64,000 nucleotides of DNA, from positions 1 through 64,000 of the forward strand of contig JADKKC010000010.1 in NCBI GenBank assembly GCA_016720685.1, written 5' to 3'. The translations under genes and the position numbers were made by a program. Numbering within the stretch: position 1 is the stretch's first letter; each line of letters begins with the position of its first letter. This document shows positions 35,545 to 44,824 of this stretch, one piece after another. Source of the DNA: Zoogloea sp. GTDB lineage: Bacteria > Pseudomonadota > Gammaproteobacteria > Burkholderiales > Rhodocyclaceae. The notes below the pieces were generated by a model, which searched no databases, was not told the origin of the DNA, and worked only from the letters and a program-made list of their open reading frames with translations.

Positions 35545-35635
35545 TGTAGGGGCGAATTCATTCGCCCGTCGTGCGTGGGTTCCCTTCGGCGGGCAGATGA
35601 ACTCGCCCGCGGAACTCGCCCGCGCGGGGCTCAGA
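35545..35635. repeat. REP-like unit between etfB and etfA
   Basis: It begins TGTAGGGGCGAATTCATT, a palindrome around GGGCGAATTCATTCGCCC, and continues with GGGCAGATGAACTCGCCCGC. It shares the GTAGGGGCGA core with the complement of 34556-34570. Confidence 0.6.
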
Positions 35636-36380
35636 TCACCTTGGCTTCGTTCTTGAGTTTTTCCACAAGCTGAGCCACATCGGCCACCAGCACGCCGGCG
35701 CTGCGTTTGGCCGGCTCGACCACCTTGAGGGTGGTGAGGCGCGGCGTCACATCCACGCCCAGATCGGCCGGCTTGAGGGTTTCAAGCGGCTTCTTCTTGG
35801 CCTTCATGATGTTCGGCAGGGTGGCGTAGCGCGGCTCGTTGAGGCGCAGGTCGGTGGTGATCACGGCCGGCAGCGGCAGGGCCAGGGTTTCGAGGCCGCC
35901 GTCGATTTCGCGGGTGACGCGCACGCTGTCGCCGCTCACTTCAACCTTGGAGGCGAAGGTGGCCTGGGGCCAGCCGAGGAGGGCGGCGAGCATCTGGCCG
36001 GTCTGGTTGGAGTCGTCGTCGATGGCCTGCTTGCCCAGGATGACGAGACGCGGCTGTTCCTTGTCGACCACGGCCTTGAGCAGCTTGGCGACGGCCAGCG
36101 GCTGAAGATCCACGTCGGTTTCGGCCAGGATGCCGCGGTCGGCGCCGATGGCCATGGCGGTGCGCAGGGTTTCCTGGCACTGGGCGACGCCTGCCGAGAA
36201 GGCGACGACTTCGGTGGCGGTACCGGCTTCCTTGAGGCGCACGGCCTCTTCGACGGCGATCTCGTCGAAGGGGTTCATGGCCATCTTGATGTTGGCCAGC
36301 TCGACACCGCTCTGGTCGGCTTTGACGCGGATCTTGACGTTGTAATCGACGACTCGCTTGATGGGTACGAGAATTTTCAT
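35631..36380 (-). CDS. etfB: Electron transfer flavoprotein subunit beta
   Basis: This 249-residue AMP-binding subunit of ETF starts MKILVPIKRVVDYNVKIRV. The conserved LAVAKLLKAVVDKEQPRLVI and LGKQAIDDDSNQTGQMLAALL (QAIDDD, NQTGQM) are present. It is first in the etfBA-dehydrogenase set. A divergent hybrid kinase gene begins 164 bp away. Confidence 0.95.
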   Translation of the reverse strand: MKILVPIKRVVDYNVKIRVKADQSGVELANIKMAMNPFDEIAVEEAVRLKEAGTATEVVAFSAGVAQCQETLRTAMAIGADRGILAETDVDLQPLAVAKLLKAVVDKEQPRLVILGKQAIDDDSNQTGQMLAALLGWPQATFASKVEVSGDSVRVTREIDGGLETLALPLPAVITTDLRLNEPRYATLPNIMKAKKKPLETLKPADLGVDVTPRLTTLKVVEPAKRSAGVLVADVAQLVEKLKNEAKVI

Positions 36381-36544
36381 GTGAATGGGTCTCCGTTCTT
36401 GTGATCGAGGTACTCGCTACGACCCCAAGATTCGCAGACAAACTTGTCTGAAGTTTCGTGAAAATGTACTCAATCTTGTCGGGCGCCTGACGTTTGCCGA
36501 CGGCTGGCTAGAATCAACAGACACGTGATGAAACTGGAGTGGCA

Positions 36545-38605
36545 ATGAGCGGGCAGGATGTGGATGGGGTTGAGCCTTCGGCAGATGAGCTGCCGTCCTT
36601 CGACCGGCGCTACCGGGAGATGCTGGGGGCAGGGCTCGACCTGCTCGACCAGGGGGTGACGGTGTTTGATGCCGACCTGCGCATGGTGGCGTGGAACAAG
36701 GCCTTCCTGCGCCTGCTGGACTTTCCGGAATCCCTGGCCCGGGCGGGCGGGAACTTCGAGGATTTCATCCGTTACAACGCCGAGCGGGGCGACTACGGCC
36801 CCGGCGATGTGGAAGCGCAGATCGCCGAGCGGCTGGCTCGGGCGCGGAGCTTTGAGCCCCACGCCACCGAGCGGGTGCGGCCCAACGGGCAGATCCTGTC
36901 GATCCGCGGTTTTCCGCTGCCGCATCAGGGCTTCATCTCCGTGTATACCGACATCACCGGGCAGCGCCACAGCCAGGCGCAGGCCGCCCGCTACCAGGCC
37001 GAGCTGGAGGCGCACATCCGCTCCCGCACCGACGCGCTGACCCGCGCCAACGTGGAGCTGACCGCAGCCGTCGAATCCAACAAGGCCATCACCTGTGCGC
37101 TGCAGCGCAGTGAGCAGCGTCTCCGCGAGATCGCTGACGCGATTCCGGCGGCGGTGGCGTACTTCGATCGCGAGTGGGTCTATCGCTACGCCAACAAGGG
37201 CTATGCCGAGTGGTTCGGCTGGTCGGTCAGCGAGGTGGAAGGGCGGAAGATCCGCGAGGTGGTCGGGCAGGAGGTTTTCGCCATCGTCTCGCCGTGGGTG
37301 AGCCGTGCGCTGGCGGGCGAACGGGTGACCTACGAATACACCCTCACCGGCCGCGACGGCATGCCGGCCCAGGCCCGCAGCACGCTGGTGCCGGACATGG
37401 GGTCGGATGGCACGGTGATCGGCTGCTACGTGCATTCGGTGGACGTGACCGAAATCCGGCGCACCCTGGCGGCTCTCGCCCAGGCCCAGAAGATGGAAGC
37501 CATCGGCCAGCTCACCGGCGGCCTGGCCCACGATTTCAACAACATGCTCACGGTGGTCATCGGCAACCTGGTGGCCCTCAAGGAAAACCACCCCGACGAT
37601 CCGCTCACCGAAAACTTCGTCGAGCCGGCCATGCACGCCGCCAACCGGGGCGCCGAACTCATCCGCCGCCTGCTCGGTTTTGCCCGCCGTCAGCCGCTGG
37701 AGCCCAAGCCGGTGGAGGTGAATGAGCTGATTCTCGGCATGTCGAAGCTGATCCGCCGTTCGCTGCCCGGCACCATCGCCGTCAGCACGGCCAGCCGCGA
37801 GCCCTGCCTGGTGGCGCTGGTGGATGCCCATCCCCTCGAAAACGCGCTGCTCAACCTGGCCCTCAACGCCCGCGACGCCATGCCCAACGGCGGCGAGCTG
37901 CGCATCGAATCGTCCCTCGAGCAGCTCAGCCCGGCGGCCGCCGCCGATCTTGAAGTGCTGCCCGGCGACTACGTGCAGATCGCCGTCAGCGACAACGGTA
38001 TGGGCATGGACGGCAGCACCATGGCGCGGGTTTTCGAACCCTTCTTCACGACCAAGCAGTTCGGCTCGGGCAGCGGCCTGGGCCTGTCGATGGTTTATGG
38101 TTTTGTGAAGCAGTCGGGCGGCGGGGTGCGTATCCGCAGCCGGCAGGCGCGGGGCACCACGGTGGCGCTGCTGCTGCCAAGCGTTGCCGAGGCCGAGCAG
38201 CCCGACACGCTGCCGGCCGGCGGGCGGGTGCATGAGGCCGACCTGGCCGGCAAGCTGGTGCTGCTGGCCGAAGACGACGCCGACGTGCGCGCGGTGGTGC
38301 GCATGCAGCTGGCCGAACTGGGCTGCGCGGTGGTCGAGGCCGAGAGCGGCGCCGAGGCCGCCGACATGGTCGAGAACATTCCGGCCATTGCACTGGTGAT
38401 TTCCGATGTGGTGATGCCCGGCACGATGGACGGGCGGGCGCTGGCCCGCTTCGTGCGGCGTTTCCGGCCGGGTCTGCCGGTGGTGCTGATGAGCGGCTTC
38501 GCCGAAACCCGTGCCGATCTGCTCGACGAGCCGGACCTGCCGCTGCTGTCCAAGCCTTTCTCGCGGGACAAGTTGCTGGCCGCCTTGCGTCCGCTCGCGG
38601 CTTGA
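36545..38605 (+). CDS. Hybrid sensor histidine kinase (PAS-PAS-HK-receiver)
   Basis: This 686-residue soluble kinase has no membrane helix. PAS 1 is at about 20-130 (GVTVFDADLRMVAWNKAFLR), a coiled coil at 140-180, and PAS 2 at about 180-295. The HisKA domain carries H329 (GGLAHDFNNML), followed by an HATPase domain with NLALNARDAMPNGG and GSGLGLSMVYGF. A C-terminal receiver has D621 (ISDVVMPG). ATG 36545 is chosen over GTG 36539, which would touch the GGAG site. The next gene, 16 bp away, is an OmpR-type regulator and the likely partner. The signal is unknown. Confidence 0.9.
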   Translation: MSGQDVDGVEPSADELPSFDRRYREMLGAGLDLLDQGVTVFDADLRMVAWNKAFLRLLDFPESLARAGGNFEDFIRYNAERGDYGPGDVEAQIAERLARARSFEPHATERVRPNGQILSIRGFPLPHQGFISVYTDITGQRHSQAQAARYQAELEAHIRSRTDALTRANVELTAAVESNKAITCALQRSEQRLREIADAIPAAVAYFDREWVYRYANKGYAEWFGWSVSEVEGRKIREVVGQEVFAIVSPWVSRALAGERVTYEYTLTGRDGMPAQARSTLVPDMGSDGTVIGCYVHSVDVTEIRRTLAALAQAQKMEAIGQLTGGLAHDFNNMLTVVIGNLVALKENHPDDPLTENFVEPAMHAANRGAELIRRLLGFARRQPLEPKPVEVNELILGMSKLIRRSLPGTIAVSTASREPCLVALVDAHPLENALLNLALNARDAMPNGGELRIESSLEQLSPAAAADLEVLPGDYVQIAVSDNGMGMDGSTMARVFEPFFTTKQFGSGSGLGLSMVYGFVKQSGGGVRIRSRQARGTTVALLLPSVAEAEQPDTLPAGGRVHEADLAGKLVLLAEDDADVRAVVRMQLAELGCAVVEAESGAEAADMVENIPAIALVISDVVMPGTMDGRALARFVRRFRPGLPVVLMSGFAETRADLLDEPDLPLLSKPFSRDKLLAALRPLAA

Positions 38606-38621
38606 GCGAAGCTGATCCATC

Positions 38622-39341
38622 ATGGCCCAGACCCGCAAACCCGAACTCATCTACGTCGTCGAGGACGAGGCGGCGATCGCCCGCCTGATTGCCGATACGC
38701 TGGAAAAATTCGGCTATCGCGCCGAAACCTTCCGCACCGCCGAAGCCTTCTTCCACGGCCTGCGCCACCAGGTGCCCGAACTCGTCGTGCTCGACCTTGG
38801 CCTGCCCGACATGGACGGCATGGCGGTGCTGCAGCAGATGCGCGGCAAGCACGCCTGCGGGCTGCTCGTCGTCACCGGCCGCGGCGATACCCACGACCGG
38901 GTGATGGGGCTCGAACTGGGGGCCGACGACTACGTGGTCAAGCCCTTCGAGCCGCGCGAGCTCATCGCCCGGGTGCGCAGCATCCTGCGTCGCTATCCGG
39001 GCCAGGTGACGCTGCCGGCCGACCCGGCGCTGCGCGTGGCCGAGTTTGCCGGCTGGCGTTTCGAGCCCGGCAGCAACACCCTCACCAGCCCCGGCGGCCA
39101 GCCCGAAACCCTCAGCACCGCCGAAGCCCAGCTGCTCAGCGTGCTGCTGGCCCACCCCAACCACATCCTGACCCGCGAGCAGTTGCTGGACGGTCGCGAC
39201 GTGTCGGCGCTGGATCGCAGCATCGACCTGCGCATCTCGCGCCTGCGTCGCCGCTTCGAGGAAAACCCGCTCCACGCCCGGCTGATCAAGACGGTGTACG
39301 GCGCCGGCTACCTGCTCGCGGCAACGGTCACCTGGTCCTGA
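38622..39341 (+). CDS. OmpR/PhoB-family response regulator
   Basis: This 239-residue regulator has a receiver with D58 (LVVLDLGLPDMDG) and Lys in VVKPFEPREL. The winged-helix output domain is at about 135-235 (LSTAEAQLLSVLLAHPNHIL, IDLRISRLRRRFEENP). It follows the hybrid kinase and ends in a strong terminator, so the pair forms one operon. Targets are unknown. Confidence 0.92.
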   Translation: MAQTRKPELIYVVEDEAAIARLIADTLEKFGYRAETFRTAEAFFHGLRHQVPELVVLDLGLPDMDGMAVLQQMRGKHACGLLVVTGRGDTHDRVMGLELGADDYVVKPFEPRELIARVRSILRRYPGQVTLPADPALRVAEFAGWRFEPGSNTLTSPGGQPETLSTAEAQLLSVLLAHPNHILTREQLLDGRDVSALDRSIDLRISRLRRRFEENPLHARLIKTVYGAGYLLAATVTWS

Positions 39342-39355
39342 TCCGCCGTAAATGC

Positions 39356-39383
39356 AAAAACGGCGACCTCGGTCGCCGTTTTT
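39356..39383 (+). terminator. Terminator of the kinase-regulator operon
   Basis: AAAAACGGCGACC-TC-GGTCGCCGTTTTT: a perfect hairpin with A and T runs on either side. It could also end the PEP-CTERM gene that converges from the right. Confidence 0.9.
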
Positions 39384-39408
39384 GCAGGGCGCGCGGCCCG
39401 CTCGCCGC

Positions 39409-40053
39409 CTATCTGCGCCGGCGGTTCAGGATGCCGAGGCCGGCCAGGCCAAGGCCGATCAGCCCGATGGCGGCGGGTTCGGGCAGCCCGCTGGTGGGGG
39501 CCGTGACATCGCCGGTGATCGTGATGCGGTAATCACCGTGATCGTTCTGGACGCGCGTACACGAGCCGGTGGGCGTTGCGCAACTGACCGGGTAGTACGT
39601 GTCGTGGTTGATCCCGCTGATCGCGTCGAGTTCGTTCAGCAGATAGGCGCCGATCGCCAGCAGGTAGTTGCCCGCGGTGAGCTTGAGAGACAGGCTGGAG
39701 TCGAGTTCCGACTGGGAACCGTCGTCAAAGGTGGCGCTGCTGTCGTTGTTGGCGGCCACCATGTCGGACGCGTCCAGCGCGCCGTCATCGCGGAACAGGT
39801 AGATCGCGCTGTCAAAAAAGGCGATTTCGCCGTCGCCATTGAGGTCGGTGGCGATGCCCGACGGTGCCTCCCACGAGAGCACGTCGATTGCCACCAGGCC
39901 GGTGCTTCGGGCAGTGAACTTCCAGTGGTCGACGGTGCTGCCGATCCGGGTGCCGGACTGGTCGTTGATCGCTCGGATGGTGCCTTCCAGGCTGGCGGCT
40001 GCGCTCGAGAGGCTGGCCAGCACAAGCAGGGTGGCGATAAATGCCTTTTTCAT
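39409..40053 (-). CDS. PEP-CTERM exported protein, DVUA0089-like
   Basis: This 214-residue secreted protein has a Sec signal (FIATLLVLASLSSAAA) and a PEP-CTERM tail: LPEPAAIGLIGLGLAGLG followed by LNRRRR. The exosortase system recognises such tails and attaches the protein at the cell surface. The middle part (DLNGDGEIAFFDSAIYLF, NYLLAIGAYL) fits DVUA0089-type beta-sandwich proteins. No exosortase gene is in the window. PEP-CTERM proteins are usually linked to exopolysaccharide and floc formation. Confidence 0.88.
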   Translation of the reverse strand: MKKAFIATLLVLASLSSAAASLEGTIRAINDQSGTRIGSTVDHWKFTARSTGLVAIDVLSWEAPSGIATDLNGDGEIAFFDSAIYLFRDDGALDASDMVAANNDSSATFDDGSQSELDSSLSLKLTAGNYLLAIGAYLLNELDAISGINHDTYYPVSCATPTGSCTRVQNDHGDYRITITGDVTAPTSGLPEPAAIGLIGLGLAGLGILNRRRR

Positions 40054-40206
40054 GTTGAGGGCTGTTTTTTAACAAGCAACTATTTCACGGCATCAAAGCA
40101 AATTTAATGCCGAAATTAATTTTTTTGAAAAAACAGTGACTTGGAGCTGCGGTTTTGTCGTTTGTGGCTGATTTGTAAATTTTTTCGACGCGCGCGGGCA
40201 AACAAC

Positions 40207-40497
40207 TCAGGCCTGTTCGATGATCGCCCGTTTGCCGGAGGCCGGGGCCGGCTTCACCTCGTCGGGCAAACGCCTGACCAGCCAGGCGATGACGAGCGGA
40301 ATCAGCACCAGGTCATCCACGACGCCGATCACCGGCAGCACGTCGGGAATCAGGTCGATCGGCGAGAGCAGGTAGAGGCCGATCAGGCCTACGGCCGGCA
40401 GCAGCCAGACGGGCCGCGCCGGATGGCGCAGGGCGTGCCACAGGATGTGCGCATCGCGGCGAACCCGCAGATAGAGGGCGGCGATTTTTCTGAACAT
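40207..40497 (-). CDS. YkvA/DUF1232 small membrane protein
   Basis: This 96-residue protein has the DUF1232 core: hydrophobic PVWLLPAVGLIGLYLLSPID with the signature LSPIDLIPDVLPVIGVVDD, then LVLIPLVIAWLVRRLP. The role is unknown in the family. ATG 40497 is used; the long open frame upstream opposes the PCuAC gene. Confidence 0.85.
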   Translation of the reverse strand: MFRKIAALYLRVRRDAHILWHALRHPARPVWLLPAVGLIGLYLLSPIDLIPDVLPVIGVVDDLVLIPLVIAWLVRRLPDEVKPAPASGKRAIIEQA

Positions 40498-40674
40498 GGA
40501 TGCAGGTCTCCGTTGAAGATGCAGGCTTTGACGAGGCGCTGGCAGGCAAAGTGCCCCCGCTCTTGTAAGCGCACGTAAGGGGATGTGCGGCAAAAGGTCG
40601 CAGTGCCGGCCGCCGCGCTCACGCTTCACGGCGGCCCGCGTTAAGCTTTGAAGCTTGAACCCAAGGAGATCGCC

Positions 40675-41157
40675 GTGAGCGTTTCGTACAAGATTGCCGG
40701 GCTGGCGCTGGCCGGCCTGTTTAACACCCTGGCTGCCGGCACTGCGCTGGCCGCCGACCTGGAAATTGCCAATCCGTGGGTGCGTGGCACCGTGGCCAGC
40801 CAGAAGGCCACCGGCGCCTTCATGCAGCTCACCAGCAAGGGCGGCGTGAGCCTCGTCGGCGTTGCCAGCCCGGCTGCCAGCATCGTCGAGATCCACGAGA
40901 TGGTGATGGACAAGGATGTGATGAAGATGCGTCCGGTGCCGCGCCTCGAGGTGCAGCCGGGCAAGCCGCTGGAGCTGCGGCCGGGCAGCTACCACGTGAT
41001 GCTGATCGACCTGAAGAAGCCCCTCGCCAAGGGCGAGATCGTGCCGATCACGCTGCAGGTTGAAGGCCGGGACAAGAAAATCGAAACCGTCGACGTGAAC
41101 GCCGAAGTGCGCGAACTGACCGCCAGCGCCGCGCCGGCGATGCAGCACAAGCACTGA
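40675..41157 (+). CDS. Periplasmic copper chaperone PCuAC
   Basis: PCuAC carries Cu(I) to cytochrome oxidase or related sites. The 160-residue precursor has a signal peptide to about residue 27 (TALAAD). The copper motif is visible: H74 and M83/M85 (IHEMVMDKDVMKM), and H107-x-M109 (GSYHVML), the HX(n)M...HXM pattern. The His-rich tail MQHKH may add binding. GTG 40675 has AAGGAGA upstream; an in-frame TTG at 40648 has none. A terminator follows. Confidence 0.9.
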   Translation: MSVSYKIAGLALAGLFNTLAAGTALAADLEIANPWVRGTVASQKATGAFMQLTSKGGVSLVGVASPAASIVEIHEMVMDKDVMKMRPVPRLEVQPGKPLELRPGSYHVMLIDLKKPLAKGEIVPITLQVEGRDKKIETVDVNAEVRELTASAAPAMQHKH

Positions 41158-41176
41158 GCGCAGCCGATGTGCCGAG

Positions 41177-41218
41177 AGCCGGTGGGCTGGGCGATGTGCC
41201 CGGCCCACCGGCTTTTTT
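41177..41218 (+). terminator. Terminator after the PCuAC gene
   Basis: AGCCGGTGGGC (41177-41187) pairs with GCCCACCGGCT (41203-41213), followed by TTTTTT. Confidence 0.9.
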
Positions 41219-41340
41219 GTGCGGTGTCCGGGATGGGCCGGATCTCCGCCATGCGTTTCTGTGTCAGGTCAAATCATTGGCCGCTGGCCGGTCTAGACTG
41301 AATACGTTGCTTTCGGGCCGGTTTCGAAAGGATGTGTGGC

Positions 41341-42792
41341 GTGGATGTCCTGTCTGGTGTGTTTTATGGCGGCGCGACCAATCTGGCCGCTTACCTGGCG
41401 GCCCACGTGCTGCTGTGCCTGCTGCCGGCGTTTTTCATTGCCGGGGCGATGTCGGCCTTGATCCCCCGGGAGGCGATCACCCGCTTTCTCGGGCGCAATT
41501 CGAACAAGGCCGTGTCCTATCCGGCGGCGGTGGCGGCGGGGTCGCTGCTGGCGGTGTGTTCGTGCACCATCGTGCCGCTGTTTGCCGGCATCTACAAAAA
41601 GGGCGCCGGGCTGGGGCCGGCCATCACCTTCCTGTTTTTTGCGCCGGCGGCCAACATCCTTGCGCTGGTTTATACCGGTGGTGTCATCGGGGTTGATCTG
41701 GCGCTCGCGCGCTTCGTGCTGTCGATGATCTTCGGGATCGGCATCGGGCTGATCATGGCGCTGGTGTTCAGCGCCGACGATGCGGCCCACGACGAGGCCG
41801 GCGGCGGCATGTTTGCGGCCCGCGGCGAGGGCATGGGCAAGAGCGCGGGGGTGTTTCTCGTGGTGTGGGTTGTGCTGCTGCTGGCGGGCACGCTCAAGCT
41901 CGATGTGCTGACCGGCGCGTGGCTGCATGTCGATTTGCCGCTGGCCCAGGCCCGCGACTGGCAGGCCGGCCTCGACCGGCTGGTGCCCTTTGACGCGGCA
42001 AAGGGCGAGGAGGGCGTGTCGCTGCAGGGCGTGGTGCTGATCCTGCTGCTGGGGCTGATTGCCGTTTCGGCCTGGCGGGGCCTGGAGAACATCCAGGAGG
42101 GGGTAAACGGCTGGACCCGGGCGAGCCTCGCGCTGGTGTGGACGACGCTGCTGTTCGCCGCGCTGGCGATCCGGCCCGGCGACGGCGTGCTCTCCATCGG
42201 CATCACCGGCAAGTTTTTCGGCGTGGGCCTGAGCCTCGCGGTGATCCATGTCATTGCCTGGCAGCATCTGCCGCGGGAGGCGCTGCAGGACTGGTTGTGG
42301 GAAACCTGGCGCTTCGTGAAGCAGATTTTTCCGCTGCTGGTGGTGGGTGTGTTTGTCGTCGGCATGGCCCGTGTGCTGGTTCGCCCTTCGTGGATCGAGG
42401 CGGTGGCGGGGCACAATTCGCTGGTGGGCAACCTGGCCGGGGTGGTGTTCGGAGTGTTCATGTATTTCCCGACCCTCGTCGAGGTGCCGATTGCGCGCAT
42501 GTTCCTCGACCTGGGCATGCACCGGGGGCCGCTGCTGGCTTACCTGATGTCCGATCCGGAACTGTCGCTGCAGAGCATCCTGATCATTTCGGCCATCATC
42601 GGCCGCACCAAGACCGCGACCTACGTGGGCCTGGTGGCGCTCTTCAGCACCGCCGCCGGCCTCACCTACGGAGCGTGGATCGACGGCATGCCGCTGATGC
42701 AGATCGTACTTTGGCTGGCGGTGTTCATTGGCGTGCTGGCGGTGCTGCTGTCGCTGGCGAGCCGGCACGCGGTTTCAACGAAAGGAGTCTGA
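41341..42792 (+). CDS. DUF318/ArsP-like permease
   Basis: This COG0701 permease of about 483 residues has roughly ten helices in two halves. LAVCSCTIVPLFAGIYKKG carries the family Cys pair and TFLFFAPAANIL follows. The second half has FPTLVEVPIARMFLDLG. Known members move trivalent organoarsenicals (ArsP); others are of unknown use. GTG 41341 is preferred, since AAAGGA lies eight bases upstream; ATG 41332 would touch that site. The thioredoxin-like gene follows directly, a common pairing. Confidence 0.85.
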   Translation: MDVLSGVFYGGATNLAAYLAAHVLLCLLPAFFIAGAMSALIPREAITRFLGRNSNKAVSYPAAVAAGSLLAVCSCTIVPLFAGIYKKGAGLGPAITFLFFAPAANILALVYTGGVIGVDLALARFVLSMIFGIGIGLIMALVFSADDAAHDEAGGGMFAARGEGMGKSAGVFLVVWVVLLLAGTLKLDVLTGAWLHVDLPLAQARDWQAGLDRLVPFDAAKGEEGVSLQGVVLILLLGLIAVSAWRGLENIQEGVNGWTRASLALVWTTLLFAALAIRPGDGVLSIGITGKFFGVGLSLAVIHVIAWQHLPREALQDWLWETWRFVKQIFPLLVVGVFVVGMARVLVRPSWIEAVAGHNSLVGNLAGVVFGVFMYFPTLVEVPIARMFLDLGMHRGPLLAYLMSDPELSLQSILIISAIIGRTKTATYVGLVALFSTAAGLTYGAWIDGMPLMQIVLWLAVFIGVLAVLLSLASRHAVSTKGV

Positions 42793-42794
42793 TC

Positions 42795-43040
42795 ATGCTG
42801 AACATCAAGGTTCTCGGCCCCGGCTGTGCCAACTGCCGCAAGCTCGAGGAGATCGCCCGCGAGGCGGTGTCCCAGCTGGGCGTGGAGGCGGCGATCGAGA
42901 AAGTGACCGCCACCGAGGCCATCCTCGCCTACGACATCCTCAAGACGCCAGGGCTGGTCATCAACGAAAAACTGGTCTCGTCGGGCCGCATTCCGGCGGT
43001 GGGCAGCGTGGTGGAGTGGATTCGCGACGCGGCGGCGTGA
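42795..43040 (+). CDS. Small thioredoxin-fold redox protein
   Basis: This 81-residue protein of the redox-active disulfide protein 2 type has the CxxC at C11-C14 (GPGCANCRKLEE), cis-Pro in LKTPGLVINEK, and KLVSSGRIP. It starts 3 bp after the permease stop. It probably works with that permease, perhaps reducing a metalloid or the permease cysteines; this is inference from gene order. Confidence 0.88.
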   Translation: MLNIKVLGPGCANCRKLEEIAREAVSQLGVEAAIEKVTATEAILAYDILKTPGLVINEKLVSSGRIPAVGSVVEWIRDAAA

Positions 43041-43140
43041 TGTGGGCGGGCGCTGCGCCCGCGGGAATCCCGCTTGCCGCTCCGGTTCACGCCTGATCGC
43101 CGCCCGCGGGCTTGCCGCAGGCGGAGCCCGCCTCTTGCTG
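43041..43140. repeat. GC-rich inverted repeat cluster
   Basis: GGGCGGGCGCTGCGCCCGC near the start and CCGCCCGCGGGCTTGCCGC further on form overlapping hairpins in the 115-bp gap before the DMT exporter gene. It resembles REP-like intergenic units; no T run, so not a clear terminator. Confidence 0.45.
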
Positions 43141-43155
43141 CACGCCCTCCCCGCC

Positions 43156-44052
43156 ATGACTCACCCAGGCCACCGCCTCGGGCTCCTCTTCGCCGTTCTC
43201 GGCGCGGTGGGCTTCTCGTTCAAGGCCATCCTCATCAAGCTGGCCTACCCCTACGGCGTCGACGCCATCACCCTGCTGGCCCTGCGCATGGGTTTGTCGT
43301 TGCCCTTTTTCCTTGCCCTGGGCTGGGCTGACCAGCGCCGCCGCCAGCCCGCGCCGCTGGCCGGGCGCGATATCGGCATGATGCTGGCGCTGGGTTTCAG
43401 TGGCTACTATCTCTCCAGCTACCTGGATTTTCTCGGGCTGCAGTACATCTCGGCGGCGCTCGAGCGGCTCATCCTGTTCGCCTACCCGACGCTCGTCGTG
43501 GTGCTGTCGGCGATCTTCCTCGGCAAACCGCTCACCCGGCGCGGGCTGGGCTGCATCGCCCTGTGCTACGCCGGCATTGCGCTGGCCGTTGCCCACGACC
43601 TGAAGATCGCCGGCACCGCCGACAACGTGCTGACCGGCGGCACGCTGGTGTTTGCCAGCGCGGTGTCCTACGCCCTTTACCTGATGGGCAACGGCCAGGC
43701 CGTGGGCCGCCTCGGTGCCGCCCGCGTGACCGCCTGGGCCAGCACCGCCGCCTGTGTGCTGTGCCTCGCCCATTTCGCGGCCGTCCGACCCCTGTCCGAT
43801 CTCGTCCAGCCGGCCCCGGTGATGTTGCTGGCCGCGACCATGGCGCTGTTCTCGACGGTGCTGCCGGTGTGGATGGTGTCCGAAGCCATCCGCCGCCTCG
43901 GCGCCGGGCCGGTGTCGCTGATCGGCACCCTCGGCCCGGTCGTCACCCTGTTCCTGGGCTGGCTGATCCTGGCCGAACCCATCGGTCTTTTCCAGCTCAT
44001 CGGCGGCGCACTGGTGGTAGCCGGGGTGATGCTGGTGGGCAAGAAGGGCTAG
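43156..44052 (+). CDS. EamA/DMT-family transporter
   Basis: This 298-residue inner-membrane exporter has ten helices in two EamA repeats (first ending near LVVVLSAIFLGKPLTRRG, second near FLGWLILAEPIGLFQLIGG). ATG 43156 gives a normal start at the first helix. The substrate is unknown; relatives export amino acids or metabolites. Confidence 0.88.
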   Translation: MTHPGHRLGLLFAVLGAVGFSFKAILIKLAYPYGVDAITLLALRMGLSLPFFLALGWADQRRRQPAPLAGRDIGMMLALGFSGYYLSSYLDFLGLQYISAALERLILFAYPTLVVVLSAIFLGKPLTRRGLGCIALCYAGIALAVAHDLKIAGTADNVLTGGTLVFASAVSYALYLMGNGQAVGRLGAARVTAWASTAACVLCLAHFAAVRPLSDLVQPAPVMLLAATMALFSTVLPVWMVSEAIRRLGAGPVSLIGTLGPVVTLFLGWLILAEPIGLFQLIGGALVVAGVMLVGKKG

Positions 44053-44170
44053 CGGCTGGCGGGCTTCTAAATGGGTTTAGTATGGAACTCGAACCACGCA
44101 GTCCCTTCGCAGAAAGCGCAGGAAGGGTCGGAGGGTTCGCTTCGTGATGCCACACCTAAAGGAGATTCCC

Positions 44171-44770
44171 ATGTCGAAAGTCCTTGTGCTCTATTACTCC
44201 ACCTACGGTCACATCGAAACCATGGCGCAAGCGGTGGCCGAAGGTGCCCGTGCCGGCGGCGCCACGGTCGATCTCAAGCGGGTTCCGGAAACCGTGCCGG
44301 AGGAGATCGCCCGGCCGGCCCATTTCAAGCTCGACCAGGCGGCTCCGGTGGCAACGGTTGCAGAGCTCGAGGGCTACGATGCCATCATCGTGGGATGTCC
44401 GACCCGTTTTGGGCGCATGCCTTCGCAGCTGGCCAGCTTTTTCGACCAGGCCGGCGGGCTTTGGGCGCGCGGTGCCCTTAACGGCAAGGTGGGCGGGGCG
44501 TTCACCTCCACGGCCACCCAGCACGGCGGGCAAGAGGTCACGCTGTTTTCGGTGATCACCAATCTGTTGCACTTCGGGATGACCATCGTTGGCCTGCCCT
44601 ACAGTTTCCAGGGCCAGACGACGCTCGATGAAATCGTCGGCGGCAGCCCTTACGGCGCCACCACCATCGCCGGTGGCCAGGGCCAGCGGCAGCCCAGCGC
44701 CATCGAGCTGGACGGTGCGCGCTTTCAGGGCAAGCTGATTGCCGAAACCGCCAACAAGCTGTTTGGCTGA
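44171..44770 (+). CDS. wrbA: NAD(P)H:quinone oxidoreductase WrbA
   Basis: This 199-residue flavodoxin-like FMN enzyme carries out two-electron quinone reduction. The FMN phosphate loop is STYGHIET, with the conserved PTRFGRMPSQLASFFDQAGG and GGSPYGATTIAG. AAAGGAGA precedes ATG 44171. Length is normal. A LysR regulator follows 54 bp downstream on the same strand. Confidence 0.93.
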   Translation: MSKVLVLYYSTYGHIETMAQAVAEGARAGGATVDLKRVPETVPEEIARPAHFKLDQAAPVATVAELEGYDAIIVGCPTRFGRMPSQLASFFDQAGGLWARGALNGKVGGAFTSTATQHGGQEVTLFSVITNLLHFGMTIVGLPYSFQGQTTLDEIVGGSPYGATTIAGGQGQRQPSAIELDGARFQGKLIAETANKLFG

Positions 44771-44824
44771 TCCCTGGCTGAACCCGCGCCGCGCCTGGCC
44801 CGGGCGGCGCGCCCCCCGCACATC

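Noticed and set aside
41332..41340. ATG 41332 as the permease start
   Set aside because: The AAAGGA site would overlap the ATG. GTG 41341 has the site eight bases upstream.
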